From positions 16,263 through 80,262 of the forward strand of contig PHEW01000010.1 in NCBI GenBank assembly GCA_002841315.1: a stretch of DNA of 64,000 bases. Direction: 5' to 3'. A program made the translations under genes and the position numbers. Source of the DNA: Actinobacteria bacterium HGW-Actinobacteria-4. Its GTDB lineage: Bacteria > Actinomycetota > Actinomycetes > Actinomycetales > Demequinaceae. Below the pieces are notes generated by a model that was not told where the DNA came from, searched no databases, and saw only the letters and a program-made list of their open reading frames with translations. Shown here one piece after another: positions 16,681-26,126 of the stretch; position 1 is the stretch's first letter, and each line of letters begins with the position of its first letter.

Positions 16681-17427
16681 CTAGTCCGTGTTCACGCGAT
16701 GCATGGTCACGTAGACCTGCTCGATGGTCATGTCCCCCAGCCCCGACTGCGTCCGGCAGGAGAGCATCCGCGTCTCGCCGTCGGTGTCCACGGTGTCGAC
16801 AAAGTGCACCAGCTCGTCCTCGCCCGCGAACGTGCCTGACACCTGCCAGTAATCGTTGGCCAGGTAGGGGTTGTCGTTACTCCAGCGGCATACCGCTGGC
16901 TGCGTAGACACCATGTCCAGCAGCTCGATCGACACGTGCCAATCCCCGGCCGCCAGGCCATCGAACTGCGCCTGCACCCGGGCCACTGAACCCATGCCGA
17001 GTTCCTCGACGTCGAACTTCACACGGGTGCGCGTCTCGATCACACCCACGATGCCAGCTGGCCCTTGGGCTCCGGCCGGCCCAGGCTCACCCTGAGGTCC
17101 GGCCGCGCCAGCTGCACCAGTCGCACCGGTCGCACCGGTCGCACCGGTCGCACCGGTCGCACCTTGCTTGCCCGCGACTCCGGCCGGGCCCTGGGCACCG
17201 GCAGGTCCACGCTCGCCCGTTAGTCCGCGCTCGCCCACGGGACCGACCGCCCCCGGCGCCCCCGGCGCACCCGGCTCACCCTGAGGACCCGCAACACCAG
17301 GCTCGCCCTGCAATCCCTGGGGCCCAGTCGCGCCAGTTTCAGGAGCAAGGTACCCGCCCAGAAGCGCGCTCAGGAACACCAGCACCAACACCGCGAGTGT
17401 CGCGCCAACCTTCATGGGAATGCTCAC
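16681..17427 (-). CDS. Membrane-anchored collagen-like protein
   Basis: A 248-residue protein with one membrane helix (about residues 8-28), a Gly-X-Y collagen-like region of about 100 residues (starting [13 protein letters not shown]) and a C-terminal globular domain of about 115 residues with two cysteines. Bacterial collagen-like proteins form triple helices on the surface and mediate adhesion; the C-terminal domain here may act as the trimerisation or binding head. The GTG at 17427 follows a strong GGGGAGGA, so it is preferred to earlier in-frame codons. The coding DNA carries a perfect nine-base repeat giving GAT triplets. It is convergent with pepN. Confidence 0.8.
   Translation of the reverse strand: MSIPMKVGATLAVLVLVFLSALLGGYLAPETGATGPQGLQGEPGVAGPQGEPGAPGAPGAVGPVGERGLTGERGPAGAQGPAGVAGKQGATGATGATGATGATGAAGAAGPQGEPGPAGAQGPAGIVGVIETRTRVKFDVEELGMGSVARVQAQFDGLAAGDWHVSIELLDMVSTQPAVCRWSNDNPYLANDYWQVSGTFAGEDELVHFVDTVDTDGETRMLSCRTQSGLGDMTIEQVYVTMHRVNTD
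17120..17163 (+). repeat. Nine-base tandem repeat inside the collagen-like gene
   Basis: GTCGCACCG is repeated almost five times without a mismatch. On the coding strand each unit encodes one Gly-Ala-Thr triplet, so gain or loss of units by slippage would change the length of the collagen stalk without shifting the frame. Confidence 0.85.
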
Positions 17428-17505
17428 GCCGAATCCTCCCCTGCTACCCATCCAGTGCAAGCAACTGTGCCAGGCGCACGGGCGCTGTGGCAAGGGTCAA
17501 GCGGC

Positions 17506-18624
17506 TTACCGCGCCCAGATACTCCCCGACCGCACCGCGGCCACGGTGCGCACCGAGACAATGCCCCAGAACGCCACCAGCAGCAGGTACAGCGCCACGG
17601 TGACCACCTCGAGCGCGGCAAGTTGCCACGCACGCGCGAGGTTCAGCGACGCGACAGTGAAGGCACCCAAGGGGAACGTGAACGCCCACCAGCCCAGGTG
17701 GAACGGCACGCCACCGTTGCGCAGGTAGCGCACCAGCAAGGCCACGGCGATCGCGATCCACCACAGCCCAAATCCCCAGATGGCGGTGGACACCAGCAGG
17801 CTGATCATCCCCACGGCCGGCCCCACGTCACCGAACAGTGGCGCTCCGCCGCGAGCGAGCGCGAGCGGCACCAGCGCGCCCACGCCCACCGGGCCCAGAC
17901 CAATCCACACGGACGGCGCCAGGACAGCGGGCGGCAGCGCGTGCTGGACCAGGCGGTTGTGCAGCAACCCCATGGTGAAGATGAACAGCAGGAATCCCAT
18001 GCCAAACGTTGCGTATCCCAAGGCCACGAGCAGTCGCGCCGCGCCCATGCCCACGTGCGGCACCAGTGTCATGAGCGCCAGCGGAATGATGATGGTGCCC
18101 ACAGGCGGGATGAACCACACTCCGTTTGCGGCGGACGCCGGATGCTCGCTCACAAACAGCTGGTAGGCGAACGCCACGCTCACCACCAAACCCAACAAGG
18201 CTCCAACCACGGCGAGGACGGCGATCAAAGGCGCCACAGCGTCGGCCGGTAAGAAGGACGGCCCCACGATCGATGTCATGATGGCGAGCACCAGGATTCC
18301 GGCGGGAACGGTCGCGTGCATGGCACCCATGACGGGGTGGTGGAGGTCCTCTTCCGCGGCCTCAACGTGCCGCACCCAGCGCATGGCGTAGGCAACCAGC
18401 AGTACCGCAGCCAGCACGTAGGCGAGCACCGCGAAGCCCACCGCGAAGCCCTCGGCGACGGCACGGGTCGCGGCAAAGTTGCCGGGGTTGTCAAAGGTGG
18501 CGACCGCCACAATGCCGGTGCCCATGACGGAGGCAAACCAGCCGGGGTGGAGGTCGCGCAAGCGGGTGGATGGTGGCTGGGGACCGGAGGCGGACTCGGT
18601 GCCCGAAACCTCATCAGTGATCAT
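17506..18624 (-). CDS. TDT family transporter (TehA/SLAC1-like)
   Basis: A 372-residue integral membrane protein with about ten membrane helices. The N-terminal LHPGWFASVMGTGIVAVATF is the signature of the tellurite-resistance/dicarboxylate transporter family, whose members (TehA, plant SLAC1, yeast Mae1, Ssu1) are anion channels or exporters of sulfite, malate or tellurite-related compounds. Substrate cannot be read from sequence. The ATG at 18624 follows GAGAGGA. It ends 79 bases before the start of the collagen-like gene on the same strand. Confidence 0.85.
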   Translation of the reverse strand: MITDEVSGTESASGPQPPSTRLRDLHPGWFASVMGTGIVAVATFDNPGNFAATRAVAEGFAVGFAVLAYVLAAVLLVAYAMRWVRHVEAAEEDLHHPVMGAMHATVPAGILVLAIMTSIVGPSFLPADAVAPLIAVLAVVGALLGLVVSVAFAYQLFVSEHPASAANGVWFIPPVGTIIIPLALMTLVPHVGMGAARLLVALGYATFGMGFLLFIFTMGLLHNRLVQHALPPAVLAPSVWIGLGPVGVGALVPLALARGGAPLFGDVGPAVGMISLLVSTAIWGFGLWWIAIAVALLVRYLRNGGVPFHLGWWAFTFPLGAFTVASLNLARAWQLAALEVVTVALYLLLVAFWGIVSVRTVAAVRSGSIWAR

Positions 18625-18792
18625 CGGTGGATCCTCTCGTCACGGACCAGGTGACGTGCCCTCGCGCGCTGTCCGCACGCGCGGTATCAGCAAATGCGGC
18701 ACCCTGGTGCGCTACTGCGAACGTAAGACTCCACTGTGGCACGCGACTAGGCCCAAAGTCCCCCATCGTGACCCGTGTCGCCGCCCAACCGC

Positions 18793-21471
18793 CTACTCAA
18801 CCATCCGGCCTTGAACCACCACGAGCATCGGCCCGTCGCGAAGTTCGACGCCGTCCAGCAGGTCCTGAACGGTCACCGTGTGGCGGGCCTCGAACCAGAC
18901 CCTGCTCTCGCTCACGGGGCAACCCAGGACATCCCCTGCCAGAGCGCGCACGTGCAGGCGCACCTGTTCGCTCGTGAGCGTCGCCGCAGCGCCCAGGTCA
19001 AACTCCGAGGACTGCGAGGCGAACTCGAACACCTCGCGTCCGGGCCACCGCGGCGTCATGTATTGCAGGTGGTCGGGGCGGTGCCGCGCGCGCTGGGGAT
19101 GCCACACCTCTTCGGAAAGCTCGGGGCTCACCAAGAAGTCTCGCCGGGTTGCGCGTGTGCGGCCGTCGGGCGCGACTTGGCTGACCGTGAGCGTCCCTGG
19201 TTCCACGAACACCGGGAGGTGCTCGTCTCCCGCGCAGAAGGAGCGCGCAGGGAACTGCTCCGTGTCCCAGTACATGGTGGCCTCCAATGCGACCACGGCA
19301 GGCGCCGTCTGAACCTCAATCGCGCGGCCCACCGGGAAGCCCCGCTCGTAGACCACCGCCCGCACCAGGCCCTCGTCGGGGTCGAACTCCCGGTGAAGGA
19401 ACACCCCAAGTTCATACCGCGCACCGTGGCACAGTCCATCCAGGTCAAACTCAAAGGACGTGCCGAGCTCTGGGAGGTCATGGTTCACCCACATGGAGCT
19501 GGCATCCCTGCGGGCAGCGGGCGCGTCCACCACGCACGGCACGGTGACTCCGCCTTCCACGAACGAGTAGAGCGACACCCTCCCCGTCACGGGCTGGTCG
19601 GCCCGAATCCTGACCTGAATCCGCCCTCCGTGGGCCTCGCTCGCCTGCGGCGAGCTCCATTCCACCTCGACCCGGGGGCGCAGTGGGTCAGGCTCGGCGG
19701 CACCCTCGACAAACGGCCCAGGATCGCCGATGCTCCACGCGTCTCGCCGTAGCGGCTCACCTGGGTATTCGAGGCCGACGATGATGTCCCCTCCGCTGCG
19801 CACCGAGCTCCCGGACAGGCAGCCGGTGCCGAACCCGGTCCCGCACTCCTCCGCCGGCACCGTGATCCGCGGCAGCGGCACCAGTGTGGTCTGCGGGCGC
19901 GGCACCTCGCACTCCGCGAGCCCGCACGTGAAACTCATGGGCGCGCGCACCCGCGAGCGCACCACCTCGCCACCACGCACGCGTGCCTCGATCTCGAACG
20001 TCAACCCGGTCAGTTCCATGCTCGCCAAGCCGGTGGTCAGTTCACACAGGTGTTCCGGACCCAGCGGCACGTTCGCGCGCCCGTCGAGCTCCACGCTGAC
20101 GCTGCCGCAACCGGGGTGCACCCCGGTCACGGTGAAGCCCTCCACGCGGTCCAGCATGTTCGCGGCACCTACCACGCTGACGGTGGGGCGCCAGGCGTCG
20201 GGCGGCGTCACCCGCACCGCCTCGATCTCGGTGACCGCCGCAGGATCACTCAGCGGCACAGACGAGTCCACCCAATACACGCACACCAACCACGCTCCGT
20301 TGGATGGCAGATCAAGGCGCCGGGTGGTCGAGCGATCGTGGTCCGCCAGGTACACATAGTTGATGTCGAGCCTTGCCAACTCAGGGATCACAGTGGTCTC
20401 CACGTGCTCCGCGACAACGAGCCCGGCGCGCTCCGGAGAGGCAACGTCGGCCGTCGTGCACCCCGCACCCAGCCCCACCGGCATGGCATGCACCACGGTG
20501 ACATCGAGCGCGCGGTGGGTGGTGTTTACAAACAACTGATCAGGGCCGATGCCGTAGTAGCCCGTGGGGCGACGCGTGCGTTCGCCGTCTATCCCGCTGA
20601 TGTCGAAGCGGGTGCGCGCCTGGTGGGTCTCCGACGGGTCGATCATGGACGCCGAGTCCAGGTCAAGGCGGTACGCCCCGTGCTCGAACTCCATCACCAA
20701 GAAGCAGTAGTGAATCCACATGCGCGGGTCATCGAGCGTGGTGTCCGGGTCCGCGGCCCACATCTCCCAGTCATACTTCATCGCGTCCGTGCGTTCGGCG
20801 TGGTACTCCTCCCACTCCAGGCCGTCGACGGTTGTTTCCCTCACGCCACCGGGCGTGACCCACACGCGGGTGAGCTCGTGGTCCCAGGTCACGGGCAGGT
20901 TTGATGCGATCCCCACCACTACCGCGTTGGCCGGCGTCTCCACTGGCGCGCACTGCGGAACGTGTGGGCCAGCTGCATCCCCCGGCACGGGCGGCCGCGC
21001 CCTCACCCGAGTCTCGAGTTCAGGGAGCGCGGTGATCCCCAAGATCACACCGCCCACGCCTTCGGGACAGTCGTCCGCGGGGTCCGCAGCGGCGCAGGCA
21101 TCAAAGAAGTAGCCGGTCTCGCCACCCTCGCCACCACCCGTAGCGTCGTCATCCTCAGTGCCGCTGCCTGATGCACCCCCGCTCCACACGTGTTCGCCCA
21201 ACGTGACCCCTGCCTCGCTGGCCTCAATCCGGGACTGGTGTGCGGCATCGGCGAAGGCGAAGCCGTCTTCCACAAGATTGCCCGACGTCGAGGTCCACTG
21301 GACTTGCGTCTCAGGGAAGTCGGCGATCGCCACCGCCGAAGGCGAGGGCTCAGGGGCAGGCTCCGGCTGTGCGCCGCCAGCCACGGCGCGGGTGAGCGGA
21401 TACGCCACGCCCACGCCCAGCACAAACGCGAGAACTCCGGCGATGAACGGAACTGCGGGGCTGGTCTTCAT
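18793..21471 (-). CDS. Large exported protein of a sigma-factor operon
   Basis: An 892-residue protein with an N-terminal membrane helix (about residues 6-28: PFIAGVLAFVLGVGVAYPL), then an Ala/Pro/Glu-rich linker and an extracytoplasmic part of more than 800 residues. The latter is rich in beta strands with paired cysteines (CAAADPADDC, CGLAEC, CGTGFGTGC), consistent with tandem Ig-like or beta-sandwich domains stabilised by disulfides. I do not recognise a family. The ATG at 21471 follows AGGAG and lies eight bases after the stop of the probable anti-sigma gene. The operon sigma / anti-sigma / exported protein suggests a surface-exposed product or sensor tied to that sigma factor. Confidence 0.7.
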   Translation of the reverse strand: MKTSPAVPFIAGVLAFVLGVGVAYPLTRAVAGGAQPEPAPEPSPSAVAIADFPETQVQWTSTSGNLVEDGFAFADAAHQSRIEASEAGVTLGEHVWSGGASGSGTEDDDATGGGEGGETGYFFDACAAADPADDCPEGVGGVILGITALPELETRVRARPPVPGDAAGPHVPQCAPVETPANAVVVGIASNLPVTWDHELTRVWVTPGGVRETTVDGLEWEEYHAERTDAMKYDWEMWAADPDTTLDDPRMWIHYCFLVMEFEHGAYRLDLDSASMIDPSETHQARTRFDISGIDGERTRRPTGYYGIGPDQLFVNTTHRALDVTVVHAMPVGLGAGCTTADVASPERAGLVVAEHVETTVIPELARLDINYVYLADHDRSTTRRLDLPSNGAWLVCVYWVDSSVPLSDPAAVTEIEAVRVTPPDAWRPTVSVVGAANMLDRVEGFTVTGVHPGCGSVSVELDGRANVPLGPEHLCELTTGLASMELTGLTFEIEARVRGGEVVRSRVRAPMSFTCGLAECEVPRPQTTLVPLPRITVPAEECGTGFGTGCLSGSSVRSGGDIIVGLEYPGEPLRRDAWSIGDPGPFVEGAAEPDPLRPRVEVEWSSPQASEAHGGRIQVRIRADQPVTGRVSLYSFVEGGVTVPCVVDAPAARRDASSMWVNHDLPELGTSFEFDLDGLCHGARYELGVFLHREFDPDEGLVRAVVYERGFPVGRAIEVQTAPAVVALEATMYWDTEQFPARSFCAGDEHLPVFVEPGTLTVSQVAPDGRTRATRRDFLVSPELSEEVWHPQRARHRPDHLQYMTPRWPGREVFEFASQSSEFDLGAAATLTSEQVRLHVRALAGDVLGCPVSESRVWFEARHTVTVQDLLDGVELRDGPMLVVVQGRMVE

Positions 21472-21479
21472 GGCCGCTC

Positions 21480-22553
21480 CTAACCGAAGCACTTCCAGAT
21501 TGATTCGACAGATACGTTGACCGTTGCCGTCGAGGAGTTGCCTGCGCCATCGTGCGCGGTAATGGTCACGGTGACCGCCTGCACCGTGTCATCAGCCACC
21601 GTGAACGGAGGCACCGGACCCATGGTCGCGGACCACGTGTTGCCGGACTTGCTCATGGACCGGGTGACTTGGCTTGCGCCCGGCACCGTGTAGCGGATGG
21701 TCGCGGACGTGACGCCCACGTTGTCCGTGATCACCGCACTGATGGTCGATGTCTGTGGGCGCGGCGGCGCACACGTAATGATGGGCGCGGCCGTGCTGTT
21801 TTGCTCCGTGATCGTGCCGGTGCTGGCCTGCTGTTGACCGACGCTGGGCGGCGTGGTGTCCGGCGGCGGGGGCTGCGGCGGAGCGGGTTGCTGATTGCCT
21901 GTCGAAGGGTTGTTGCCCTGGTTTGGCTGCTGCGCGCCATCAGGCTCTGGTGCGGGCTCCGGCGCGGCGGTGGGCACGCTCGGCTCGGGCGGCGCGAGCG
22001 CCAGCACCGTGCCTGCATCCTCGCAGTCGACCACCGGCAAGTCTGCTGTCGAGTCATCGGCCACCACCAAGGAGCTCCGGATGAACACCGGCTCCAGTGC
22101 GCCGCGCACGTGGCGCACCTGCAGCCATTCGCCGTCGGCCGTACGAGCCACGGCCAACACCCGGTCGCCGCGCCCCAACTCTCCCGCCAAGACCGACTCC
22201 GGGGCGGGGCAGATAAACACCGGTGCCGTCTGCGCGTCGAGGATCACGCCTGGAATCGGCTCTCCCGCAGGTCCATCAGTGCCAAACGCCCACCACACGC
22301 CCAAGCCCACGCCCGCAGCGGCGGCCGCCGCCACGATCCAGGGCACCGCCCCACCGAACATGCTGGGCAGGGCCGGCGCGCTTGCAGTCGCACCAGCACC
22401 CGTAGCAGCACCGCCCGCGGAGGCACCGCCCACTGAAGCACTGCCGTCACCCATGCGGGCCAACACCTGGTCCACCACGGCGTCCGGACTCGCCAGCGGC
22501 GCCACCGGCACCGCGTCCTTGAAGGCCTGCGCTATGACCTGATCGATGCTCAT
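21480..22553 (-). CDS. Probable anti-sigma factor with extracytoplasmic SH3-like and Ig-like domains
   Basis: A 357-residue single-pass membrane protein. The cytoplasmic N-terminus of about 75 residues (MSIDQVIAQAFKDAVPV...VVDQVLARMGDG) could bind the sigma factor encoded immediately upstream; the membrane helix is near residues 72-95. Outside lie an SH3b-like domain (ESVLAGELGRGDRVLAV...EWLQVRHV), a long Pro/Gln/Thr linker and a C-terminal Ig-like strand-rich domain (TISAVITDNVGVTSATIRYT). There is no zinc-binding HxxxCxxC, so it is not a classical ZAS anti-sigma. Its start codon overlaps the sigma gene stop (ATGA), implying coupled translation and stoichiometric production. Confidence 0.65.
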   Translation of the reverse strand: MSIDQVIAQAFKDAVPVAPLASPDAVVDQVLARMGDGSASVGGASAGGAATGAGATASAPALPSMFGGAVPWIVAAAAAAGVGLGVWWAFGTDGPAGEPIPGVILDAQTAPVFICPAPESVLAGELGRGDRVLAVARTADGEWLQVRHVRGALEPVFIRSSLVVADDSTADLPVVDCEDAGTVLALAPPEPSVPTAAPEPAPEPDGAQQPNQGNNPSTGNQQPAPPQPPPPDTTPPSVGQQQASTGTITEQNSTAAPIITCAPPRPQTSTISAVITDNVGVTSATIRYTVPGASQVTRSMSKSGNTWSATMGPVPPFTVADDTVQAVTVTITAHDGAGNSSTATVNVSVESIWKCFG

Positions 22554-23104
22554 GATTCCTCCTGCCCCAGCGCCGCCGCCAGCGCCGTGCGGGCGCGGTG
22601 CAGGTGTGTCTTGACAGTGCCCTCGGTGACCTCAAGGGAGGCCGCGATCTCGGCAATGGGCTGATCGAGAAAGTAGAACATGGTGGCAATCGCCCGTTGC
22701 TTGTCCGGAAGCGCCGCCACGGCATCGGCGACGTCAACCGCAACGGCGTCCGGAGCATCGGCCGTAGTAGCCAGCGGTGTGGTCCGGGCAAGGGCGCGCT
22801 GTTCGGCGGCGCGGCGGCGGTGCGCGTCACGTACCTGATTGCACGCCACGGTGGTGACCCATGCCGCGAGCCGGTCCGGGCGGTGGCCGTCCCTGAGGAC
22901 CTTCACGAGCGCATCCTGAACGGCGTCCTCGGCGCGGTCGCTGTCCCTGGTAATGACGCCGACGGCCGCCACGACCTTCGCATAGTCACGGTTGACGAAC
23001 TCGCGCACGGCGATCTCCGGGTCTACCCCGGAAGCAGGGGCCGCTGAGACGGAGTGCTCCGCCTCCGTGCCCGCCGCGTTAGGGACGCTCGTCATCGCCA
23101 TCAC
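22550..23104 (-). CDS. ECF-type RNA polymerase sigma factor
   Basis: A 184-residue sigma-70 family protein. Region 2 spans about residues 25-95 (DYAKVVAAVGVITRDSDRAEDAVQDALVKV, then RLAAWVTTVACNQVRDAHRRR) and region 4 about 120-175 (ALPDKQRAIATMFYFLDQPIAEIAASLEVTEGTVKTHLHRAR). The helix-turn-helix IAASLEVTEGTVKTHL would read the -35 element. There is no region 1.1 or 3, as usual for the ECF group. Start may be the GTG at 23104 or ATG at 23101 or 23095. It is first in an operon with a membrane protein (likely anti-sigma) and a large exported protein, so it probably answers an envelope signal. Confidence 0.9.
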   Translation of the reverse strand: MMAMTSVPNAAGTEAEHSVSAAPASGVDPEIAVREFVNRDYAKVVAAVGVITRDSDRAEDAVQDALVKVLRDGHRPDRLAAWVTTVACNQVRDAHRRRAAEQRALARTTPLATTADAPDAVAVDVADAVAALPDKQRAIATMFYFLDQPIAEIAASLEVTEGTVKTHLHRARTALAAALGQEES

Positions 23105-23371
23105 GCCCTAACGACGCGCGCCACCAGGGCAAAGGTTGACACGCACGCGGAACTTTTCGCCGTCACGTCAGTGCTCCTCCCCGGCAAGGCGACCATCTGC
23201 CTGCGGCTATGGCCACCTCGCACCACCGAGTTGCGGACGTCAGGCGCGGGTTGCGCACCTGATGGCACCAGATCGTACCGGAGCCTTCGAACGGCTGCCC
23301 TGTGGATAACCCGCGCGGACCGCACCGCCCGCGTTACGGTTGCGCCAACCCACCTATCAAGGAGACAACAC

Positions 23372-23887
23372 ATGAGCGCCAACGGCACCCCCGACAAACA
23401 GACCGTGAACCGCGAGCCTCTCGCAACGAACGTCACGTACACGAGCGGGATGCTGGGCCGCCCTCAACCGGGGATGTTGGTCTTTGACGGCGTCGACACC
23501 GTCACCTTGATAGCCGACGACGGCGCGGTGGTCTTCTCCAAGTCCACTTCAACGCTCGGAAGGGTCCGCCGTGCGGAGTACGCCCTGTACTTCAAGGGCG
23601 AAGGCAAGACCATCGCAGTCATGTTCGGCAACGCGCTGACGTACATGGCGGCCTCGGGATCGCTCCTCCAGTTCGGTGTGGTGGGTGCGGTCCTGGCTGA
23701 TCGCAACGCCAAAGGCCACACCAAGGCGAGCGGCATGGACGAATGGGAGTCCGCCCTCAAAGCCACCGGAAACATGGGCTTCAATGCATCGTCCGGCAAC
23801 ATCACCAAGTACCTGCTGTACTACCCCGCGATCGGGATCGGTGTGATCGGAGCCATCGCCGTAGTCATCGCGCTGGTCACGCGCTAG
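23372..23887 (+). CDS. Hypothetical protein with C-terminal membrane helix
   Basis: A 171-residue protein starting at ATG 23372 behind a strong AAGGAG. The first 90 residues look like a beta-rich domain (PQPGMLVFDGVDTVTLIADDGAVVFSKS...YALYFKGEGKTIAVMFG), with a Gly/Ala/Leu-rich hydrophobic stretch near 90-115 and a C-terminal membrane helix (AIGIGVIGAIAVVIALVTR). I know no function. It is divergent from the ECF sigma factor with 267 bases between, so both may share regulation. Its stop overlaps the converging membrane gene by four bases. Confidence 0.65.
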   Translation: MSANGTPDKQTVNREPLATNVTYTSGMLGRPQPGMLVFDGVDTVTLIADDGAVVFSKSTSTLGRVRRAEYALYFKGEGKTIAVMFGNALTYMAASGSLLQFGVVGAVLADRNAKGHTKASGMDEWESALKATGNMGFNASSGNITKYLLYYPAIGIGVIGAIAVVIALVTR

Positions 23888-24912
23888 GCGACCGTCGTGG
23901 TCGGTGCGTTCCGTCTTACCGCGCCGCGCACCGACCAGCCAAACATCCACAGCGCCACCGCGGCGCCGAGCACCCAGATCACGAACACGCCGGCCACCAA
24001 CGAGTACGGGATCAGCGCCACCAAGACGGCGACGCCCACGTAGCTCGCGACCCGCAACCTCCAAGCCTGGGGGCCCGCGAACCGCACCACCCGCGTGGGC
24101 ACGGGTTCGCGGAGGTTCCGCACGGTGAGCCAGACAAATGCTGCGTAGAGACCCCACGCCATTGCTTGATGACTGATTGCGATGGGCTCGCCGGGGTAGA
24201 CGCGCCACGCGAACAGGCCGTACAGCACTGCGAGTACCGCGATCAGCGCCACCATGCCGGCGCGGTTGGGGAGCACGTCCGCCCAGTTCTCCGCGCGCTC
24301 CCCGCGCCCCGCTAACCAGAACGCGCACCACACCAGGAGCGCGGTGCCCCCGAGCGACCCGGCCGCGACCACCGGCGACGCAAGCAACCCAAGGAAGCCG
24401 CCACTCACGATGCCCGCAGCCGCGATACCTGCCCACGTCACCATCGCCGCCTTGGGCGCGCCGCCCGCGCGCCCGCGCCTCGCGAACAGGCCAGCGATGT
24501 GCGGCTCACGTACCAGTACCTGTTCGGCGAGCATGAGCGGGAAGATGAACGCCATGAACGGGTGCCACAGCCCTGCGACCACCACCACTGCGTAGACATC
24601 CACCCCCGCCATCACATCCGGGGTGTTCCAGTCGTGGTGACCCCACAGCGTCCGGGTGATGTAGAACTCGTAAAGCCCCACCACCGCGCCGGCGCTCCAC
24701 AGCGCGGGAAGCGACGGCCGTGGCTGGCGGCGCAGCACGAGCGCCGCGATCAGCAGCACCTGGCACCCGTACACCGGCACCATCAGCAGCCAGTTCAGGG
24801 GGTTCAGTAGCGCCCATGGATAGGAGCCAATCGTGACTTCCGCGAGCGCGATGGACAGAACCGAGATCAGAACCGCGGCGATCAGCCGTGGGTGGCGACG
24901 GGGGGACTTCAT
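23884..24912 (-). CDS. Polytopic membrane protein of unknown function
   Basis: A 342-residue protein with about nine or ten membrane helices and short loops, starting MKSPRRHPRLIAAVLISVLS. A loop with YITRTLWGHHDWNTPDV carries histidines and acidic residues that could matter for function. I do not recognise a family. TAGCGT lies seven bases before the ATG, so the message may be almost leaderless. The C-terminus ends in a short basic tail after the last helix. It lies head-to-tail with the GntR-type regulator on the same strand, 84 bases apart. Confidence 0.65.
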   Translation of the reverse strand: MKSPRRHPRLIAAVLISVLSIALAEVTIGSYPWALLNPLNWLLMVPVYGCQVLLIAALVLRRQPRPSLPALWSAGAVVGLYEFYITRTLWGHHDWNTPDVMAGVDVYAVVVVAGLWHPFMAFIFPLMLAEQVLVREPHIAGLFARRGRAGGAPKAAMVTWAGIAAAGIVSGGFLGLLASPVVAAGSLGGTALLVWCAFWLAGRGERAENWADVLPNRAGMVALIAVLAVLYGLFAWRVYPGEPIAISHQAMAWGLYAAFVWLTVRNLREPVPTRVVRFAGPQAWRLRVASYVGVAVLVALIPYSLVAGVFVIWVLGAAVALWMFGWSVRGAVRRNAPTTTVA

Positions 24913-24996
24913 GCCTGCGACGCTACCGAGCAGCGCGAGGGCCGTCTATCAGGGGCTTCCCCCATTTCCGGCCGACGCTTGAGTGCGCCGGGCGGG

Positions 24997-25767
24997 TCAG
25001 GTGTAGTCGTGAGGACGGCGACGTGCCCACGACCCCGTGATGTGGGTGTCCATGGCAATGCTGGCTCTCGTGGCGTCCCCGGCGGCGATCGCCTCATACA
25101 CCTCAGTGTGCTCGGCAAGGGTGATCTCAAAGGCTGAGGACGTCTGATTGCGCACAAAGCGCTCGGACCCACGCGCGCCTGCGAACAGTGCACGGGTCAC
25201 GTTCTGAGCAAGGAAGTTGCCTGCTCGCGCCATCACGAGTTCGTGGAAGTCGGCATCGGCCTGCGCAAATGCTTCCGCATCGCCCAGGCACGCACGCATG
25301 TGCTCGAGCGCGGCGCGCAGGTCGCCCACGTCAGCTGGGGTCGCGTTGGCGGCCATCTTCCTCGCCATCATGGCCTCGAGCGCGGCACGCATCGAGGAGA
25401 AGTCGTCAAGAATGCCCACGGTGGAGTCGTGCTCGATCAGCACCGCCAGCACGATGGGGTCAAGCACGTTCCAATCGATCGGATCCTGGACCACGGTCCC
25501 CCGGCCCTGGACGGCCCGCAGCAGACCCTTCTCCTCAAGGCGCTTCACGGACTCGCGGATCACGGTGCGGCTCACGGCGTAGTGTTCTGCGAGCTGCTGC
25601 TCAGGCGGCAAGAGTTGCCCAGGCAAGATGGTGCGCTCGACCACGAGGCCAGCGAGGTCACGGACCACCGCGGTGCCGAGGCTACCCGAACTCCGGCGCC
25701 GCACGGCTCCGCCGAGGATCGACGGCCCGGGAGCGTCGTCGGCGGAGGGTTGGGACTGTGTGGTCAC
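24997..25767 (-). CDS. FadR-subfamily GntR transcriptional regulator
   Basis: A 256-residue DNA-binding protein. The winged helix is at about residues 28-95 (AVVRDLAGLVVERTILPGQLLPPEQQLAEHYAVSRTVIRESVKRLEEKGLL, shown here in parts), followed by the all-helical FCD ligand-binding domain with the metal-site pattern (DADFHELVMARAGN, and EHTEVYEAIAAGDA). FCD regulators respond to sugar acids, organic acids or amino acids. Divergent orientation from the sugar ABC operon, 359 bases away, makes that operon its likely target. A TAGGGT box six bases before the GTG start suggests a leaderless message. The inducer cannot be predicted. Confidence 0.9.
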   Translation of the reverse strand: MTTQSQPSADDAPGPSILGGAVRRRSSGSLGTAVVRDLAGLVVERTILPGQLLPPEQQLAEHYAVSRTVIRESVKRLEEKGLLRAVQGRGTVVQDPIDWNVLDPIVLAVLIEHDSTVGILDDFSSMRAALEAMMARKMAANATPADVGDLRAALEHMRACLGDAEAFAQADADFHELVMARAGNFLAQNVTRALFAGARGSERFVRNQTSSAFEITLAEHTEVYEAIAAGDATRASIAMDTHITGSWARRRPHDYT

Positions 25768-25857
25768 CAGGAAACCCTAGCCCCTAGCTGGTGGCTCGGA
25801 AGGGAAGGCACTGTGGGCGCTCCACCGTCGCGATCGATCAGACACAGATTCATCATA

Positions 25858-25880
25858 GGTCATGACTATCTGAGATGACC
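25858..25880. promoter_or_regulatory. Candidate GntR operator (GGTCAT-11-ATGACC dyad)
   Basis: A perfect six-base inverted repeat, GGTCAT and ATGACC, separated by 11 bases, in the 359-base divergent region between the regulator and its likely target operon. A second imperfect dyad, TTGTATGATGTAA at 25988-26000, has the look of GntR-family half-sites (TTGT...). Either could be the operator; binding is not shown. The rest of this region has no gene. Confidence 0.4.
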
Positions 25881-26126
25881 GCGCTGCGCCACTAAGTGGC
25901 ATATTTACCAGCCTGAACAGTGTTGGGCCTTGACTCCAGGCGTTGCTCGCGGTCACAGTTTGGTAACGGCACTTTCCCAATCATCACTTGTATGATGTAA
26001 TGTGTTTGTTGCTGGGTGCTGGACGTGTCCCGGCGCGACGCCGTAGTCGACGCATGGCAGTCTTGAATCTTGTCAGCTCGGTACGTCGTTCATCACCACG
26101 TCCGCGAGACGAGAGGAAGAAACGCT

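Noticed and set aside
22450..22830. Alternative minus-strand frame inside the sigma factor and anti-sigma genes
   Set aside because: Ser/Arg/Pro-rich, no start context, and it overlaps the clearly conserved sigma region 4.
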